Assembly (NCBI RefSeq): GCF_001693275.1
Contig: NZ_CP016477.1
Coordinates: 2,542,001 to 2,606,000, forward strand
Direction: 5' to 3'
Source of the DNA: Picosynechococcus sp. PCC 7117
GTDB lineage: Bacteria > Cyanobacteriota > Cyanobacteriia > Cyanobacteriales > MRBY01
Length of the DNA: 64,000 nucleotides
Below are positions 56,717 to 64,000 of the stretch, one piece after another (the first letter of the stretch is position 1; each line of letters starts with the position of its first letter). Below the pieces are notes generated by a model, which saw only the letters and a list, made by a program, of their open reading frames with translations, searched no databases and was not told the origin of the DNA. The translations under genes were made by a program, and so were the position numbers.

Positions 56717-57448
56717 ATGTTTATTAATCTTCTGATTTTCTGTGGGGTGGTGGCGATCGCCTTTGGTTTGTTTCGGGCCGGTCTGCCGCGCTTCAAAACG
56801 TTTAAAAATTTTGCCCAGCGTTTTTTGCCCGCAATTGGTGTTTTGATTCTCCTCTTGGGCGCTAATTTACTAGGGGCTTACCAAGCAAAGCAAACCTTAC
56901 AATTCACTGCTGATTTACCACCGATTACGACCTTGGCAACTCTCCGGGAAATTGAAGCAGGTCAACCTGTGGCGGTGGTGGCGGTGGCCAGCCCTGATAA
57001 CCCGGTGCGAGGTCGAAACAATGAATATCTGGCCTATGTAGATGACAATGGTCTTTGGACGCCCCAAAGGATTCTGTTCGATCTCGATGATGCTCAGATT
57101 GCCATGGACGATGACGCCTATAAAGTGCGCAATTGGCCCCTAGACCGAAATCTACGTTTTCTCAATCCTCGGCAACAGGTGGTGATTATTGGCGAAAAAG
57201 AAGAATTTACGCGGGTCACTGGCCCCCAAAAAGGTGAAGTTACCCACAGCGTTGAGGGGATCTTAATTTTTGCCGGCTCCCACCAAGCCTTTTTACAGGA
57301 TCTACAGCGGCGGATCTGGGGGCCAAGGATCATGGTAGGACTGAATGCCTTTGCCCTGGGGGCGATCGCCCTCTCGACCCTCGTCGCTGCTTTTCGGGTG
57401 ACGGGCCGCAAACTCCCCCAAGACGCCCAAGAAACCCCAAATTTTTGA
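56717..57448 (+). CDS. Membrane protein with extracytoplasmic domain, unknown
   Basis: Two N-terminal membrane helices (LLIFCGVVAIAFGLF; RFLPAIGVLILLLGANLLGAY), a soluble domain of about 130 residues (residues 55-200; VAVVAVASPDNPVR, VVIIGEKEEFTRVTG), and a C-terminal helix (IMVGLNAFALGAIALSTLVAAF). The pattern resembles GIDE/ERAP1-like or membrane-anchored beta domains, but I cannot name a family. A TTG at 56696 would add seven residues; the ATG has AGGTGG upstream. Monocistronic. Confidence 0.65.
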   Translation: MFINLLIFCGVVAIAFGLFRAGLPRFKTFKNFAQRFLPAIGVLILLLGANLLGAYQAKQTLQFTADLPPITTLATLREIEAGQPVAVVAVASPDNPVRGRNNEYLAYVDDNGLWTPQRILFDLDDAQIAMDDDAYKVRNWPLDRNLRFLNPRQQVVIIGEKEEFTRVTGPQKGEVTHSVEGILIFAGSHQAFLQDLQRRIWGPRIMVGLNAFALGAIALSTLVAAFRVTGRKLPQDAQETPNF

Positions 57449-57539
57449 ACCTGAAATTTTTCAACGGGGCAACCGGAGCATCAAGATAGAGGATTCCCTA
57501 GGATCAAGATTGCTTTTAGGGCGATCAACATTAACTTTT

Positions 57540-57555
57540 TTAACAAACTTGTTAA
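57540..57555. promoter_or_regulatory. Perfect dyad upstream of chlP (candidate operator)
   Basis: TTAACAA-AC-TTGTTAA: two 7-base arms, perfectly inverted, about 107 bases before the chlP start. The site sits in the 213-base gap that must contain the chlP promoter. It has the size of a homodimeric repressor or activator site; no particular regulator is implied. Confidence 0.35.
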
Positions 57556-57661
57556 GGTCTATTGCGAGATTTTCTGAAACCTTGGCGATCGCCTGCACGC
57601 CCCAGATAGTCCGTGATACCATGCCCAACGTATAGTTCATCACGAGACGAGGAGCAAAGCC

Positions 57662-58885
57662 TTGGTACTACGGGTCGCTGTTGTGGGAGGAGGGCCAGCC
57701 GGTTCTTCCGCCGCCGAAATCTTAGCTAAAGCTGGCATCGAAACCTACATTTTCGAGCGCAAACTGGACAATGCCAAACCCTGCGGTGGGGCGATTCCCC
57801 TCTGTATGGTTGACGAATTTGACTTACCCCCAGAGATCATCGACCGTCGCGTGCGGAAAATGAAGATGATTTCCCCTTCCAATATCGAAGTCAACATTGG
57901 TCAAACCCTCAAGGACGACGAATACATCGGGATGTGTCGCCGCGAAGTGATGGATAGCTTCATGCGCAACCGGGCCGCTGACCTCGGCGCAACGCTGATC
58001 AACGGCACCGTCTTTAAGCTTGAAATTCCCAACAACAATACCGATCCCTACGTTCTCCACTACTCCGACCACTCCAACGGCGAAGTGAAAGGGGAAATGA
58101 AAACCCTGAAAGTGGATCTGGTGATTGGTGCTGATGGAGCCAACTCCCGTGTCGCCAAAGCCATCGATGCTGGTGATTATAACTATGCGATCGCCTTCCA
58201 AGAGCGAATCCGTCTCCCCGAAGACAAAATGGCCTACTACGAAGAACTGGCCGAAATGTATGTCGGTGACGATGTCTCCCCTGACTTCTACGCTTGGGTC
58301 TTCCCGAAATATGACCACGTGGCCGTCGGAACAGGCACCATGAAAGTCAACCAAGCCAAAATCAAGCAATTACAAGCTGGCATCCGGGCCCGCGCGGCGA
58401 AACGCCTCGAAGGTGGTGAAATCATCAAAGTAGAAGCCCACCCCATTCCCGAACACCCCAGACCCCGGCGCGTTGTCGGTCGTGTCGCCCTCGTTGGTGA
58501 TGCAGCCGGTACTGTCACCAAGTCCTCTGGTGAAGGCATTTACTTTGCGGCCAAATCAGCGCGGATGTGTGCCGAGGTGATCGTCGAAGCTTCCAACAAT
58601 GGTCAGCGCGTTCCCACCGAAGCCGATCTCAAGCAATACCTGAAGCGTTGGGATAAGCAGTACGGTGCGACTTACCTCGTCCTGGACATTCTCCAGCGGG
58701 TTTTCTACCGTTCCGATGCGACCCGCGAAGCCTTTGTGGAAATGTGTGCCGACATCGATGTGCAGAAGCTCACCTTTGACAGCTACCTGTACAAGACCGT
58801 TGTTCCCGCTAATCCCCTTAAGCAGATGAAGATTACCGCGAAAACCATTGGTAGTCTGCTGCGGGGTAATGCTTTAGCACCCTAG
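57662..58885 (+). CDS. chlP: Geranylgeranyl diphosphate reductase
   Basis: Reduces the geranylgeranyl tail to phytyl for chlorophyll and tocopherol. Seen: the FAD-binding RVAVVGGGPAGSSAAEILAKAGIETYIFERKLDNAKPCGGAIPLCMV, VRKMKMISPSN, and VALVGDAAGTVTKSSGEGIYFAAKSARM. 407 residues is typical. The start is TTG at 57662, with AGGAG seven bases upstream; no in-frame ATG would preserve the dinucleotide-binding motif. Followed by a terminator, so monocistronic. Confidence 0.96.
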   Translation: MVLRVAVVGGGPAGSSAAEILAKAGIETYIFERKLDNAKPCGGAIPLCMVDEFDLPPEIIDRRVRKMKMISPSNIEVNIGQTLKDDEYIGMCRREVMDSFMRNRAADLGATLINGTVFKLEIPNNNTDPYVLHYSDHSNGEVKGEMKTLKVDLVIGADGANSRVAKAIDAGDYNYAIAFQERIRLPEDKMAYYEELAEMYVGDDVSPDFYAWVFPKYDHVAVGTGTMKVNQAKIKQLQAGIRARAAKRLEGGEIIKVEAHPIPEHPRPRRVVGRVALVGDAAGTVTKSSGEGIYFAAKSARMCAEVIVEASNNGQRVPTEADLKQYLKRWDKQYGATYLVLDILQRVFYRSDATREAFVEMCADIDVQKLTFDSYLYKTVVPANPLKQMKITAKTIGSLLRGNALAP

Positions 58886-58930
58886 TTGTGCCTGTGGATC
58901 TCAAATTAACAGATTAAATAGTTGACTTTT

Positions 58931-58963
58931 TGGGGGGAGCATTTTTATGACCCCCTATTTTTT
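58931..58963 (+). terminator. Rho-independent terminator of chlP
   Basis: GGGGG (about 58932-58937) pairs with CCCCC (58951-58955), with an inner CAT/ATG pairing and a TTTT loop, followed by TATTTTTTG. Confidence 0.65.
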
Positions 58964-59074
58964 GTTGTAAATAAAAAACAAGTAAACCTTGATTTCTATC
59001 TTTGGTGTCCCTAGGCTAAACAACAGCATCCCCTAGCATTATCATTTAGGGTGCATTGATCGCTTTGCCACGAG

Positions 59075-60703
59075 ATGAATTATCGGCAACGTCTCACTAT
59101 TTTCTATGGATTTGCCCTATTGTTTGTGGGGGGGCTAGTGAGTGCCCTGGTGGGTCAACAGGCGATTGTCAGCAACAAAGCCGCCGCCGCCGAACATCTG
59201 GGAGACATTAATCGTCAGTTTGCGAGTCTGCTGGATCTGCGAATGTGGGCAAGGCTCAATGAAGTCAAAACCCTCGCGGTGATTCCTGTATTTGGCGATC
59301 GCCAACGGGATCCTGAAGCCAGACGGCTCTTGGAACAAGCCCAAGAATTCGTACCCATGTTTACCTGGATCGGCTTTCTCGATCCCCAGGGAACCGTCAG
59401 CATTGCCACCGACCAAATCCTCGAAGGCCAGTCCATTGCCAGCCGCCCAGTTTTTCAGGAGGGCCGCCAAGGAGAATTTATCGGGGATGTCCATGACGCA
59501 GTGTTATTGGCCAATAAATTCCCCCGTTTACCCAACGGAGAACCAATTCAATTTGTCGATATTGCAATACCAGTCGAGAGCATTGATGGGGTGTTCCAGG
59601 GAGTCCTCGCCGCCCACTTAAGCTGGGAATGGGCCGATAATACCCAGTCAACTTTAATGGAGCCCATTGCTGGGGAAAGGCAAAAAGAACTCTTCATCAT
59701 TTCTGCTGAGGGAAATAAATTGCTTGGCCCAGAGGAATGGAGTGATGGAACATTGATGGGTTTTTTGCCCCTTGAGGAGCTCGCCCCAGGTGAATCCCGT
59801 TCCCTCGTGTTGCGTTGGCCCGGCGGCACCCGTTATTTAACGGATATTCGTCGCACCCAAGGTTATCAAAATTACCCTGGTTTAGGTTGGTTTACGGTGG
59901 CCAGACAACCAGAGGCGATCGCCCTCGCCCCAGCCCGCAGCTTAGCCCGCAATATCTGGGTGTATTCCTTGCTGATTGGTAGTTTATCCATTGTGGGGAT
60001 TTGGTATTTATCCGGTTGGCTGAGTCGTCCCTTGCGCCGTCTGAGTCGCATGAGCCAGCAGGCATGGTCTACACCAGAAACGCCTATTTCTTCTCGGTAT
60101 CGTGCCCCAGATGAGATCCAGACCGTAGAGCAAACCATCCGCCACCTCCAGTACGAAGGCGAACAGCAAAAAAAAGCTCGGCAGTTGGCAGAACAAGCCT
60201 CCCGCCGTGACCCCCTTACAGGTCTTACCAATCGTGAAGGTTTACGGTTGTTTCTCGCGGATTACCCAGAAGGGGCGATTCCCAATGATCAAGCCCTGGC
60301 AGTGCTGGCCCTCGATCTTGATGGGTTTAAGCAGGTCAATGATCACCACGGCCACGGCGTGGGGGATGAGCTTTTAAAAGCGGTGGCCAATCGGTTGCGT
60401 ATGGAATTGCGGGTTGGCCAAGCCGGGGTTCGACTTGGGGGCGATGAGTTTTTATTGTTATTGCCTCTGCCCATGGCGCAAGCTGAAAATATTGCGAGGA
60501 TCATTGCCCAAAAAGTTTTATTCGCCCTAACCCAGCCCTTTGAACTGAGTCACCATACCGTCGAAATTGGCACGAGCATCGGTTTAGCAATCTGGCCCAT
60601 TGACCATGAAGATGTGTTGCTGGTTTTAGACTTCGCGGATAAAGCGCTTTATCAGGCTAAACAGGCTGGCAAGCGCCGCTATATCCGTTGGAAGGCCGTG
60701 TGA
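59075..60703 (+). CDS. Membrane diguanylate cyclase (Cache-HAMP-GGDEF)
   Basis: Makes cyclic di-GMP. Seen: N-terminal membrane helix (about 9-30), an extracytoplasmic Cache-like domain (about 35-290; MFTWIGFLDPQGTVSIATD), a second helix (about 296-315), HAMP (RPLRRLSRMSQQAW), then a GGDEF domain (about 375-540) with LTGLTNREGLRLFL, DLDGFKQVNDHHGHGVGDELL and intact active site LGGDEFLLLLP. 542 residues. The stop TGA lies directly against a mobile-element remnant, which may have supplied it. Confidence 0.93.
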   Translation: MNYRQRLTIFYGFALLFVGGLVSALVGQQAIVSNKAAAAEHLGDINRQFASLLDLRMWARLNEVKTLAVIPVFGDRQRDPEARRLLEQAQEFVPMFTWIGFLDPQGTVSIATDQILEGQSIASRPVFQEGRQGEFIGDVHDAVLLANKFPRLPNGEPIQFVDIAIPVESIDGVFQGVLAAHLSWEWADNTQSTLMEPIAGERQKELFIISAEGNKLLGPEEWSDGTLMGFLPLEELAPGESRSLVLRWPGGTRYLTDIRRTQGYQNYPGLGWFTVARQPEAIALAPARSLARNIWVYSLLIGSLSIVGIWYLSGWLSRPLRRLSRMSQQAWSTPETPISSRYRAPDEIQTVEQTIRHLQYEGEQQKKARQLAEQASRRDPLTGLTNREGLRLFLADYPEGAIPNDQALAVLALDLDGFKQVNDHHGHGVGDELLKAVANRLRMELRVGQAGVRLGGDEFLLLLPLPMAQAENIARIIAQKVLFALTQPFELSHHTVEIGTSIGLAIWPIDHEDVLLVLDFADKALYQAKQAGKRRYIRWKAV

Positions 60704-60935
60704 ACTACCCCGCCGCAAGCAGCGAGGCTTCCTACCCAAAGAATAGCTTTCTATTCCGAGGAATAGCGAGTCTTATATTCTGGCGATAGGCGGACTCCCC
60801 GGTTCCCGGGGACAAAAATCACGGTTACAAAAAATACTTTGTATGTGTTTAGCTTGGTTTTCGCTATCCGTTGCCGTGTCAACGATATGATTATAGAGCA
60901 TTAATTACGCCCCAAGGGGCGGGATTTCAACCCTT
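60704..60935 (-). mobile_element. IS200/IS605-type (tnpB-element) remnant with structured right end
   Basis: Read on the minus strand, the right-hand end has three clean hairpins: CCTCGCTGC-TT-GCGGCGGGG (60708-60727, two G-U pairs), CTATTCC/GGAATAG (60751-60766), and TCCCCGG/CCGGGGA (60796-60812). The left-hand side has CGCCCC/GGGGCG (60908-60921). The sequence around the first hairpin (TAGTTCA after the stem) resembles ends of tnpB-carrying IS605 elements in cyanobacteria. A minus-strand frame of about 48 codons ending in TAG at 60751 (GNRGVRLSPEYKTRYS) may be the C-terminus of a deleted tnpB. No transposase gene remains. tnpB family elements make a guide RNA from exactly this end. Confidence 0.55.
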
Positions 60936-60989
60936 TGTCGTTAAATCCGCTTAGATTTGAATTTTAGCATTCGTTGATTCATCAAGTCG

Positions 60990-61313
60990 ATGCAATATCT
61001 CATGGCCGTTACCACCGTCAGCAGTCGCCAGGAAGCCCAGGCGATCGCCAAACAAATTATGGATCTCCGTCTCGCGGCTTGTATCCACATTAGTGAAGTT
61101 GAAAGCTTTTATTATTGGGAAGGCCAACTACAGCAGGAACCAGAATTTCGACTCCTGTTTAAGACCACTGCGGCCCAATATGCTGCTTTAGAAACCGCGA
61201 TCAAAGCCCACCACCCCTATGAACTGCCCGCCATTTACGCGATCGCCCTTGATCAAGTAGAAACCGCCTATGGCCATTGGATCGATACCAATGTCACCTC
61301 CGAGCATACCTAA
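60990..61313 (+). CDS. cutA: Divalent-cation tolerance protein CutA
   Basis: Small trimeric protein of the CutA1 family. Seen: VTTVSSRQEAQAIAKQIMDLRLAACIHISEVESFYYWEGQLQQEPEFRLLFKTT, and YELPAIYAIALDQVETAYGHWI, where the PE-IxxxPI strand of the family is recognisable. 107 residues. Role in metal tolerance is debated across species. Monocistronic; upstream gap carries the mobile remnant. Confidence 0.93.
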   Translation: MQYLMAVTTVSSRQEAQAIAKQIMDLRLAACIHISEVESFYYWEGQLQQEPEFRLLFKTTAAQYAALETAIKAHHPYELPAIYAIALDQVETAYGHWIDTNVTSEHT

Positions 61314-61540
61314 CCAAATCACTTCTAGGCCATGGTCTTTAGCCGCGACCAAAGGAGTTGTGTTAGCATTTTTTGGGTACTGTACTTCGTCACAGGAAAC
61401 ACTAGGGACGCGCCCACCGGGTGAATTCATCGCGTCTGTACCGTGAATCTTGTTAACGTTTGATAAAATTTTCTTTAACAACCCTGGGGAACCCGCTTTA
61501 ATTCTTTTATTGAAGCCCCCAGCCGTGAGCTTGCAGTTTT
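61314..61540. promoter_or_regulatory. Intergenic region before cdsA
   Basis: 227 bases without a recognised gene. The sequence holds the presumed cdsA promoter; a long AT-rich stretch (TTGATAAAATTTTC at about 61459) may contain the -10 region. No strong hairpin noticed. Confidence 0.35.
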
Positions 61541-62419
61541 ATGTCTTTGTCGCGAATCATTAGTGGTGTAGTGGCGATCGCCCTGGCCTTGACCCTCATT
61601 GTCTTGGGGGGATGGTACTTTACCTTGGGAATGGGCATCCTCGTCTTTCTCGGCCAACAGGAATACTTCCGGATGGTTCGGGCAAAGGGATTAGCACCAG
61701 CGGTAAAAACCACTCTAGTCGTGTCTCAATTGTTGCTTGTGATTGCGACCTTGAGTCCGAGCCTTGCTGACGCCCTTTTTCCCCTCGCCGGGACGTTTAT
61801 CTGCTTTTATCTTCTATTCCAGCCCAAAATGGCAACCATTGCCGATCTCTCCACCTCAATTTTGGGACTCTTTTACGGCGGTTATATGCCCAGCTACTGG
61901 GTACGACTGAGGATGGGCAGCCTCGCAGAAACGGAAGCCGTGAGTAACTTACCCTTCTATGGCTATCTTCCGGCTTCCTGGGGAGAGTGGTTTAATTTGC
62001 CCCAGGCTCTCAAGTTGACCTTTGTCGTGATGGTTTGTATTTGGGCCGCCGACATTGGGGCTTACTTCATGGGCAAATGGCTAGGAAAAACGAAACTCTC
62101 GGCCATTAGCCCTAAAAAGACCGTCGAAGGGGCTGTATTTGGAGCCTTGGGGACTATCTTCGTGGCGATCGCCGGTGCTTGGTATTTGGATTGGTCATGG
62201 TGGCCCATTACAGGCGCACTCCTGGGGCTGCTCATTAGCGTCACCACCCTGCTCGGAGATTTAACCGAATCCATCATGAAACGGGATGCAGGCTTTAAGG
62301 ATTCTGGACAGTTAATTCCGGGCCACGGCGGCATCCTCGACCGCACCGATAGCTATGTCTTTACTGCGCCAGTCGTTTATTTGTTTGTGACCATTTTTCT
62401 GCCGATTTTTGGCTCCTAA
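61541..62419 (+). CDS. cdsA: Phosphatidate cytidylyltransferase
   Basis: Makes CDP-diacylglycerol from CTP and phosphatidate for phospholipid synthesis. Seen: several membrane helices and the family signature SIMKRDAGFKDSGQLIPGHGGILDRTDS at about residues 245-272. The preceding WAADIGAYFMGKWLGKTKLSAISPKKTVEG is also typical. 292 residues. Monocistronic. Confidence 0.95.
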   Translation: MSLSRIISGVVAIALALTLIVLGGWYFTLGMGILVFLGQQEYFRMVRAKGLAPAVKTTLVVSQLLLVIATLSPSLADALFPLAGTFICFYLLFQPKMATIADLSTSILGLFYGGYMPSYWVRLRMGSLAETEAVSNLPFYGYLPASWGEWFNLPQALKLTFVVMVCIWAADIGAYFMGKWLGKTKLSAISPKKTVEGAVFGALGTIFVAIAGAWYLDWSWWPITGALLGLLISVTTLLGDLTESIMKRDAGFKDSGQLIPGHGGILDRTDSYVFTAPVVYLFVTIFLPIFGS

Positions 62420-62551
62420 ACAGCAACCCTTAAAAAGTATGGGTCGTCAAGCAAAAGAGATCTCCACCCATTCGGGAGATCCATGGCAGTCAGTCCGAAA
62501 ATTGAGGAGAAATTAAAAAATCGTTTCTAGACGAAGCAATTGAACCAGGGC

Positions 62552-62914
62552 CTAGAGGGTGACCAAAGAGTCAGATTCAGGACGCTGGTAAGAAAATTCT
62601 TTGGGCAGTTCCCGCTCGTACTTGATCATGTTGGCGAGCTCCTGGAGTTGGCTGATCGCTTCTGCGCCTTCTAGCTTCATCAGCTCCCGCTCATCACGCA
62701 TTTCTGTCCAGGTGATGCCGTAATCGGAAACGAGAAAACGAATGAGATGATTTTCGCCTAGACTCACCATAAAGGAAGCGCTATTGAGTTCGGTGCCGCA
62801 GGTATAGCAGGACGCGAGGTAACCACGGTTCTCAAGGGCGATCGCCAGGGCCTGTAGACTCATGACGAGGTCTTTTACGAAATCACGATGTTGTTGAGCC
62901 AGTCGAATAAACAC
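62552..62914 (-). CDS. DUF1815 family protein
   Basis: Cyanobacteria-typical small protein. Seen: FIRLAQQHRDFVKDLVMSLQALAIALENRGYLASCYTCGTELNSASFMVSL, and LIRFLVSDYGITWTEMRDERELMKLEGAEAI, nearly the family consensus. I start at the GTG complementing 62912-62914 because GGAG lies nine bases upstream and the family begins M-F-x-R-L; a further-upstream GTG adds eight residues. A CxxC pair is the only obvious functional residue set. Function unknown. Confidence 0.88.
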   Translation of the reverse strand: MFIRLAQQHRDFVKDLVMSLQALAIALENRGYLASCYTCGTELNSASFMVSLGENHLIRFLVSDYGITWTEMRDERELMKLEGAEAISQLQELANMIKYERELPKEFSYQRPESDSLVTL

Positions 62915-63067
62915 CTTATTGTCTCCATAGTGACACACCTATTCTAAACCTTATTAATACTTTTTTAAGATTTAAATTTACCGTGTAAAGTCAGCAAGAT
63001 TGATACGCTACAGTTATCATACCCAAATGGGCCGCAAACCCTGTCTATACCGTTACTTATCAGTAAT

Positions 63068-63535
63068 ATGACGTTAGAAAACTTAGACATTGTATTTAAT
63101 CTTACAAACTTATTTGTATTGCCCTTTTGGGGATTAATGGTCATTGCCCCCCAATGGCAAGGCACCCAAAAACTCATGGATTCCCTGGTGCCCTTTGGAA
63201 TTCTGGCCGTTGTATATGTCGGTTTGTTTGCCCTTTCCCTCGATCCAGACCAAGCTGCAATCTGGTCAAATCCCACCTTGGGTGATTTAGCGGCTTTATT
63301 TTCGTTACCGCCGGTGATGGCCACTGGCTGGACGCATTTTCTCGTGATGGATTTGTTTGTCGGGCGCTGGATTTATCAACAGGGGTTAGAAAAAGGCATT
63401 TTCACCCGCCATTCCCTCGCCCTATGTCTTTTTGCGGGGCCGGCTGGGTTGTTGTCTCATATTGTGACGGCTGGGATCACTGGTATTTGGCGAAACCAAA
63501 GTAAGGTTGCGGCGACCGATGCCCCAGAATCTTAA
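63068..63535 (+). CDS. ABA4-like family membrane protein (DUF4281)
   Basis: Four-helix membrane protein of the ABA4/DUF4281 family; the plant member is required for neoxanthin formation. Seen: LTNLFVLPFWGLMVIAPQW, LVPFGILAVVYVGLFALSL, GWTHFLVMDLFVGRWIYQ, and LALCLFAGPAGLLSHIVTAGI. 155 residues. Carotenoid role in cyanobacteria is unproven. The VOC-like gene begins 12 bases after the stop, implying one operon. Confidence 0.88.
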   Translation: MTLENLDIVFNLTNLFVLPFWGLMVIAPQWQGTQKLMDSLVPFGILAVVYVGLFALSLDPDQAAIWSNPTLGDLAALFSLPPVMATGWTHFLVMDLFVGRWIYQQGLEKGIFTRHSLALCLFAGPAGLLSHIVTAGITGIWRNQSKVAATDAPES

Positions 63536-63547
63536 AAACAAATAGCG

Positions 63548-63892
63548 ATGAAGAAACTACACCTCGCCCTTTCTACCGACAAAATTGCAGCAACCGTGGC
63601 GGACTATACAGCCCGTTTAGGGACAGCGCCTTACTTATTCATTCCGGGGGAATATGCCCTCTGGAGAACCAGCAGTTTAAACCTCTCAGTGCGCCAAGAT
63701 TCTACCTGCCCTCCAGGTTCCCTGAGACATTTGGGTTGGGAAGATTCTACGGCAACGGAATTTACCCAAGAAGTGGATGTGAATGGCATTATCTGGGAGC
63801 GATTTAATGCCCAGCACCAGGCCGATGAGATTAATAAAATTTGGCCAGCGGCTGATTATAAACTCAACCACAAAACTGAGGAAAAGCATTAA
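63548..63892 (+). CDS. VOC-superfamily-like small protein
   Basis: Resembles a short single-domain glyoxalase/bleomycin-resistance fold: KKLHLALSTDKIAATVADYTARLGTAPYLFIPGEYALWRTSSLNLSVRQ and GSLRHLGWEDS match the beta-alpha-beta-beta-beta start with the typical 'his-early' pattern (L-H-L-A). 114 residues. The metal ligands expected in the fold are not all evident, so it may be non-catalytic. Shares an operon with the ABA4-like gene upstream. Confidence 0.6.
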   Translation: MKKLHLALSTDKIAATVADYTARLGTAPYLFIPGEYALWRTSSLNLSVRQDSTCPPGSLRHLGWEDSTATEFTQEVDVNGIIWERFNAQHQADEINKIWPAADYKLNHKTEEKH

Positions 63893-63962
63893 AAGTATGA
63901 CTAGCGCCAAAACACTATATAAATCTGCGTTTACACCATCTCATTAGGGGGATCTACAAGCT

Positions 63963-64000
63963 ATGTCACTGGCGGCTTCTGAATCTTGGATGTGCGAGCA
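63963..64000 (+). CDS. Start of a further gene (3' partial)
   Basis: ATG at 63963 opens a frame to the window edge, with AGGGGGA about ten bases upstream as a ribosome site. Only 12 codons are visible (MSLAASESWMCE). I cannot identify the product. Confidence 0.35.
   Translation, partial: MSLAASESWMCE

Noticed and set aside
60704-60989. CRISPR-like repeat array
   Set aside because: The palindromes are single copies of different hairpins with no regular repeat-spacer spacing; an IS605-type end explains them better.

Overview
The window is cyanobacterial chromosome. Dozens of copies of the octamer/decamer GCGATCGC / GGCGATCGCC (HIP1) lie inside and between genes. There are also photosynthesis-specific genes: chlP (geranylgeranyl reductase), sqdX (sulfolipid synthesis), a CurT-like thylakoid curvature protein, an ABA4-like protein and a DUF1815 protein. 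Gene content and codon style suggest a unicellular marine-type Synechococcus (the PCC 7002 / Picosynechococcus group), but the genus is inference. No rRNA, tRNA, CRISPR array or prophage was found.

Layout. 0-3.7 kb: polyprenyl-phosphate sugar-1-phosphate transferase (cut by the left edge), a folate cyclo-ligase-like gene, and a convergent pair of exopolysaccharide glycosyl/sugar transferases. 3.9-9.9 kb: CsgG-like exported protein, an unlisted 48-residue gene, GNAT protein, ureB joined to a ROK sugar kinase, a secreted Asn-rich-linker protein, a TetR regulator, and a Bax-inhibitor-1 membrane protein. 10-17.4 kb: accA, folE, an old-yellow-enzyme reductase, and a HerA-like ATPase paired with a membrane-anchored repeat protein. 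17.8-21.8 kb: CurT, then a visibly AT-rich polysaccharide islet (GT2, GT4, Wzx flippase). 21.9-31.7 kb: radical-SAM protein, STAS protein, nth, a TacA/TacT-type toxin-antitoxin pair, glyS, and a CIRCE-controlled groES-groEL operon.

31.8-34.4 kb is the most interesting part. This AT-rich accessory islet sits between the groEL terminator and a DUF4870 gene. It encodes an AlbA_2/Schlafen-type domain fused to TPR-like repeats, then a retron-type reverse transcriptase (351 aa; NARAH, QGAPTSP, YADD and VTG motifs). The 179-base gap between the two genes holds a 23-bp imperfect inverted repeat that folds a ~144-nt RNA ending 24 nt before the RT start. This fits the a1/a2 ends of a retron msr-msd RNA, so the islet is probably a retron with a partner protein I cannot match to a well-known retron effector class. 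A possible transposase relic lies just downstream.

35-64 kb: mainly core genes: pepA, a PBP-PAS-GGDEF-EAL signalling protein, mscL, a CDF metal transporter, a thioredoxin-domain DUF255 protein, a TonB-like protein, a heptose-kinase-like PfkB kinase, metH with an overlapping DCC thiol protein, asnS, an FMN reductase, a Bax1-like DUF790 nuclease, a TPR protein, rnhB, scpB, sqdX, chlP, a diguanylate cyclase, cutA and cdsA. At 60.7 kb, directly after the diguanylate cyclase stop codon, is a ~230-bp highly structured remnant that looks like the right end of an IS200/IS605 (tnpB-type) element and may still resemble its guide-RNA scaffold.

Gene relationships: two polysaccharide loci (0-3.7 kb and 18.4-21.8 kb) supply lipid-carrier priming, sugar transfer and flipping. 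Two cyclic-di-GMP proteins (36.5 and 59.1 kb) could feed the same surface-polymer programme. Lipid and pigment genes (accA, cdsA, sqdX, chlP, curT) support thylakoid membranes.
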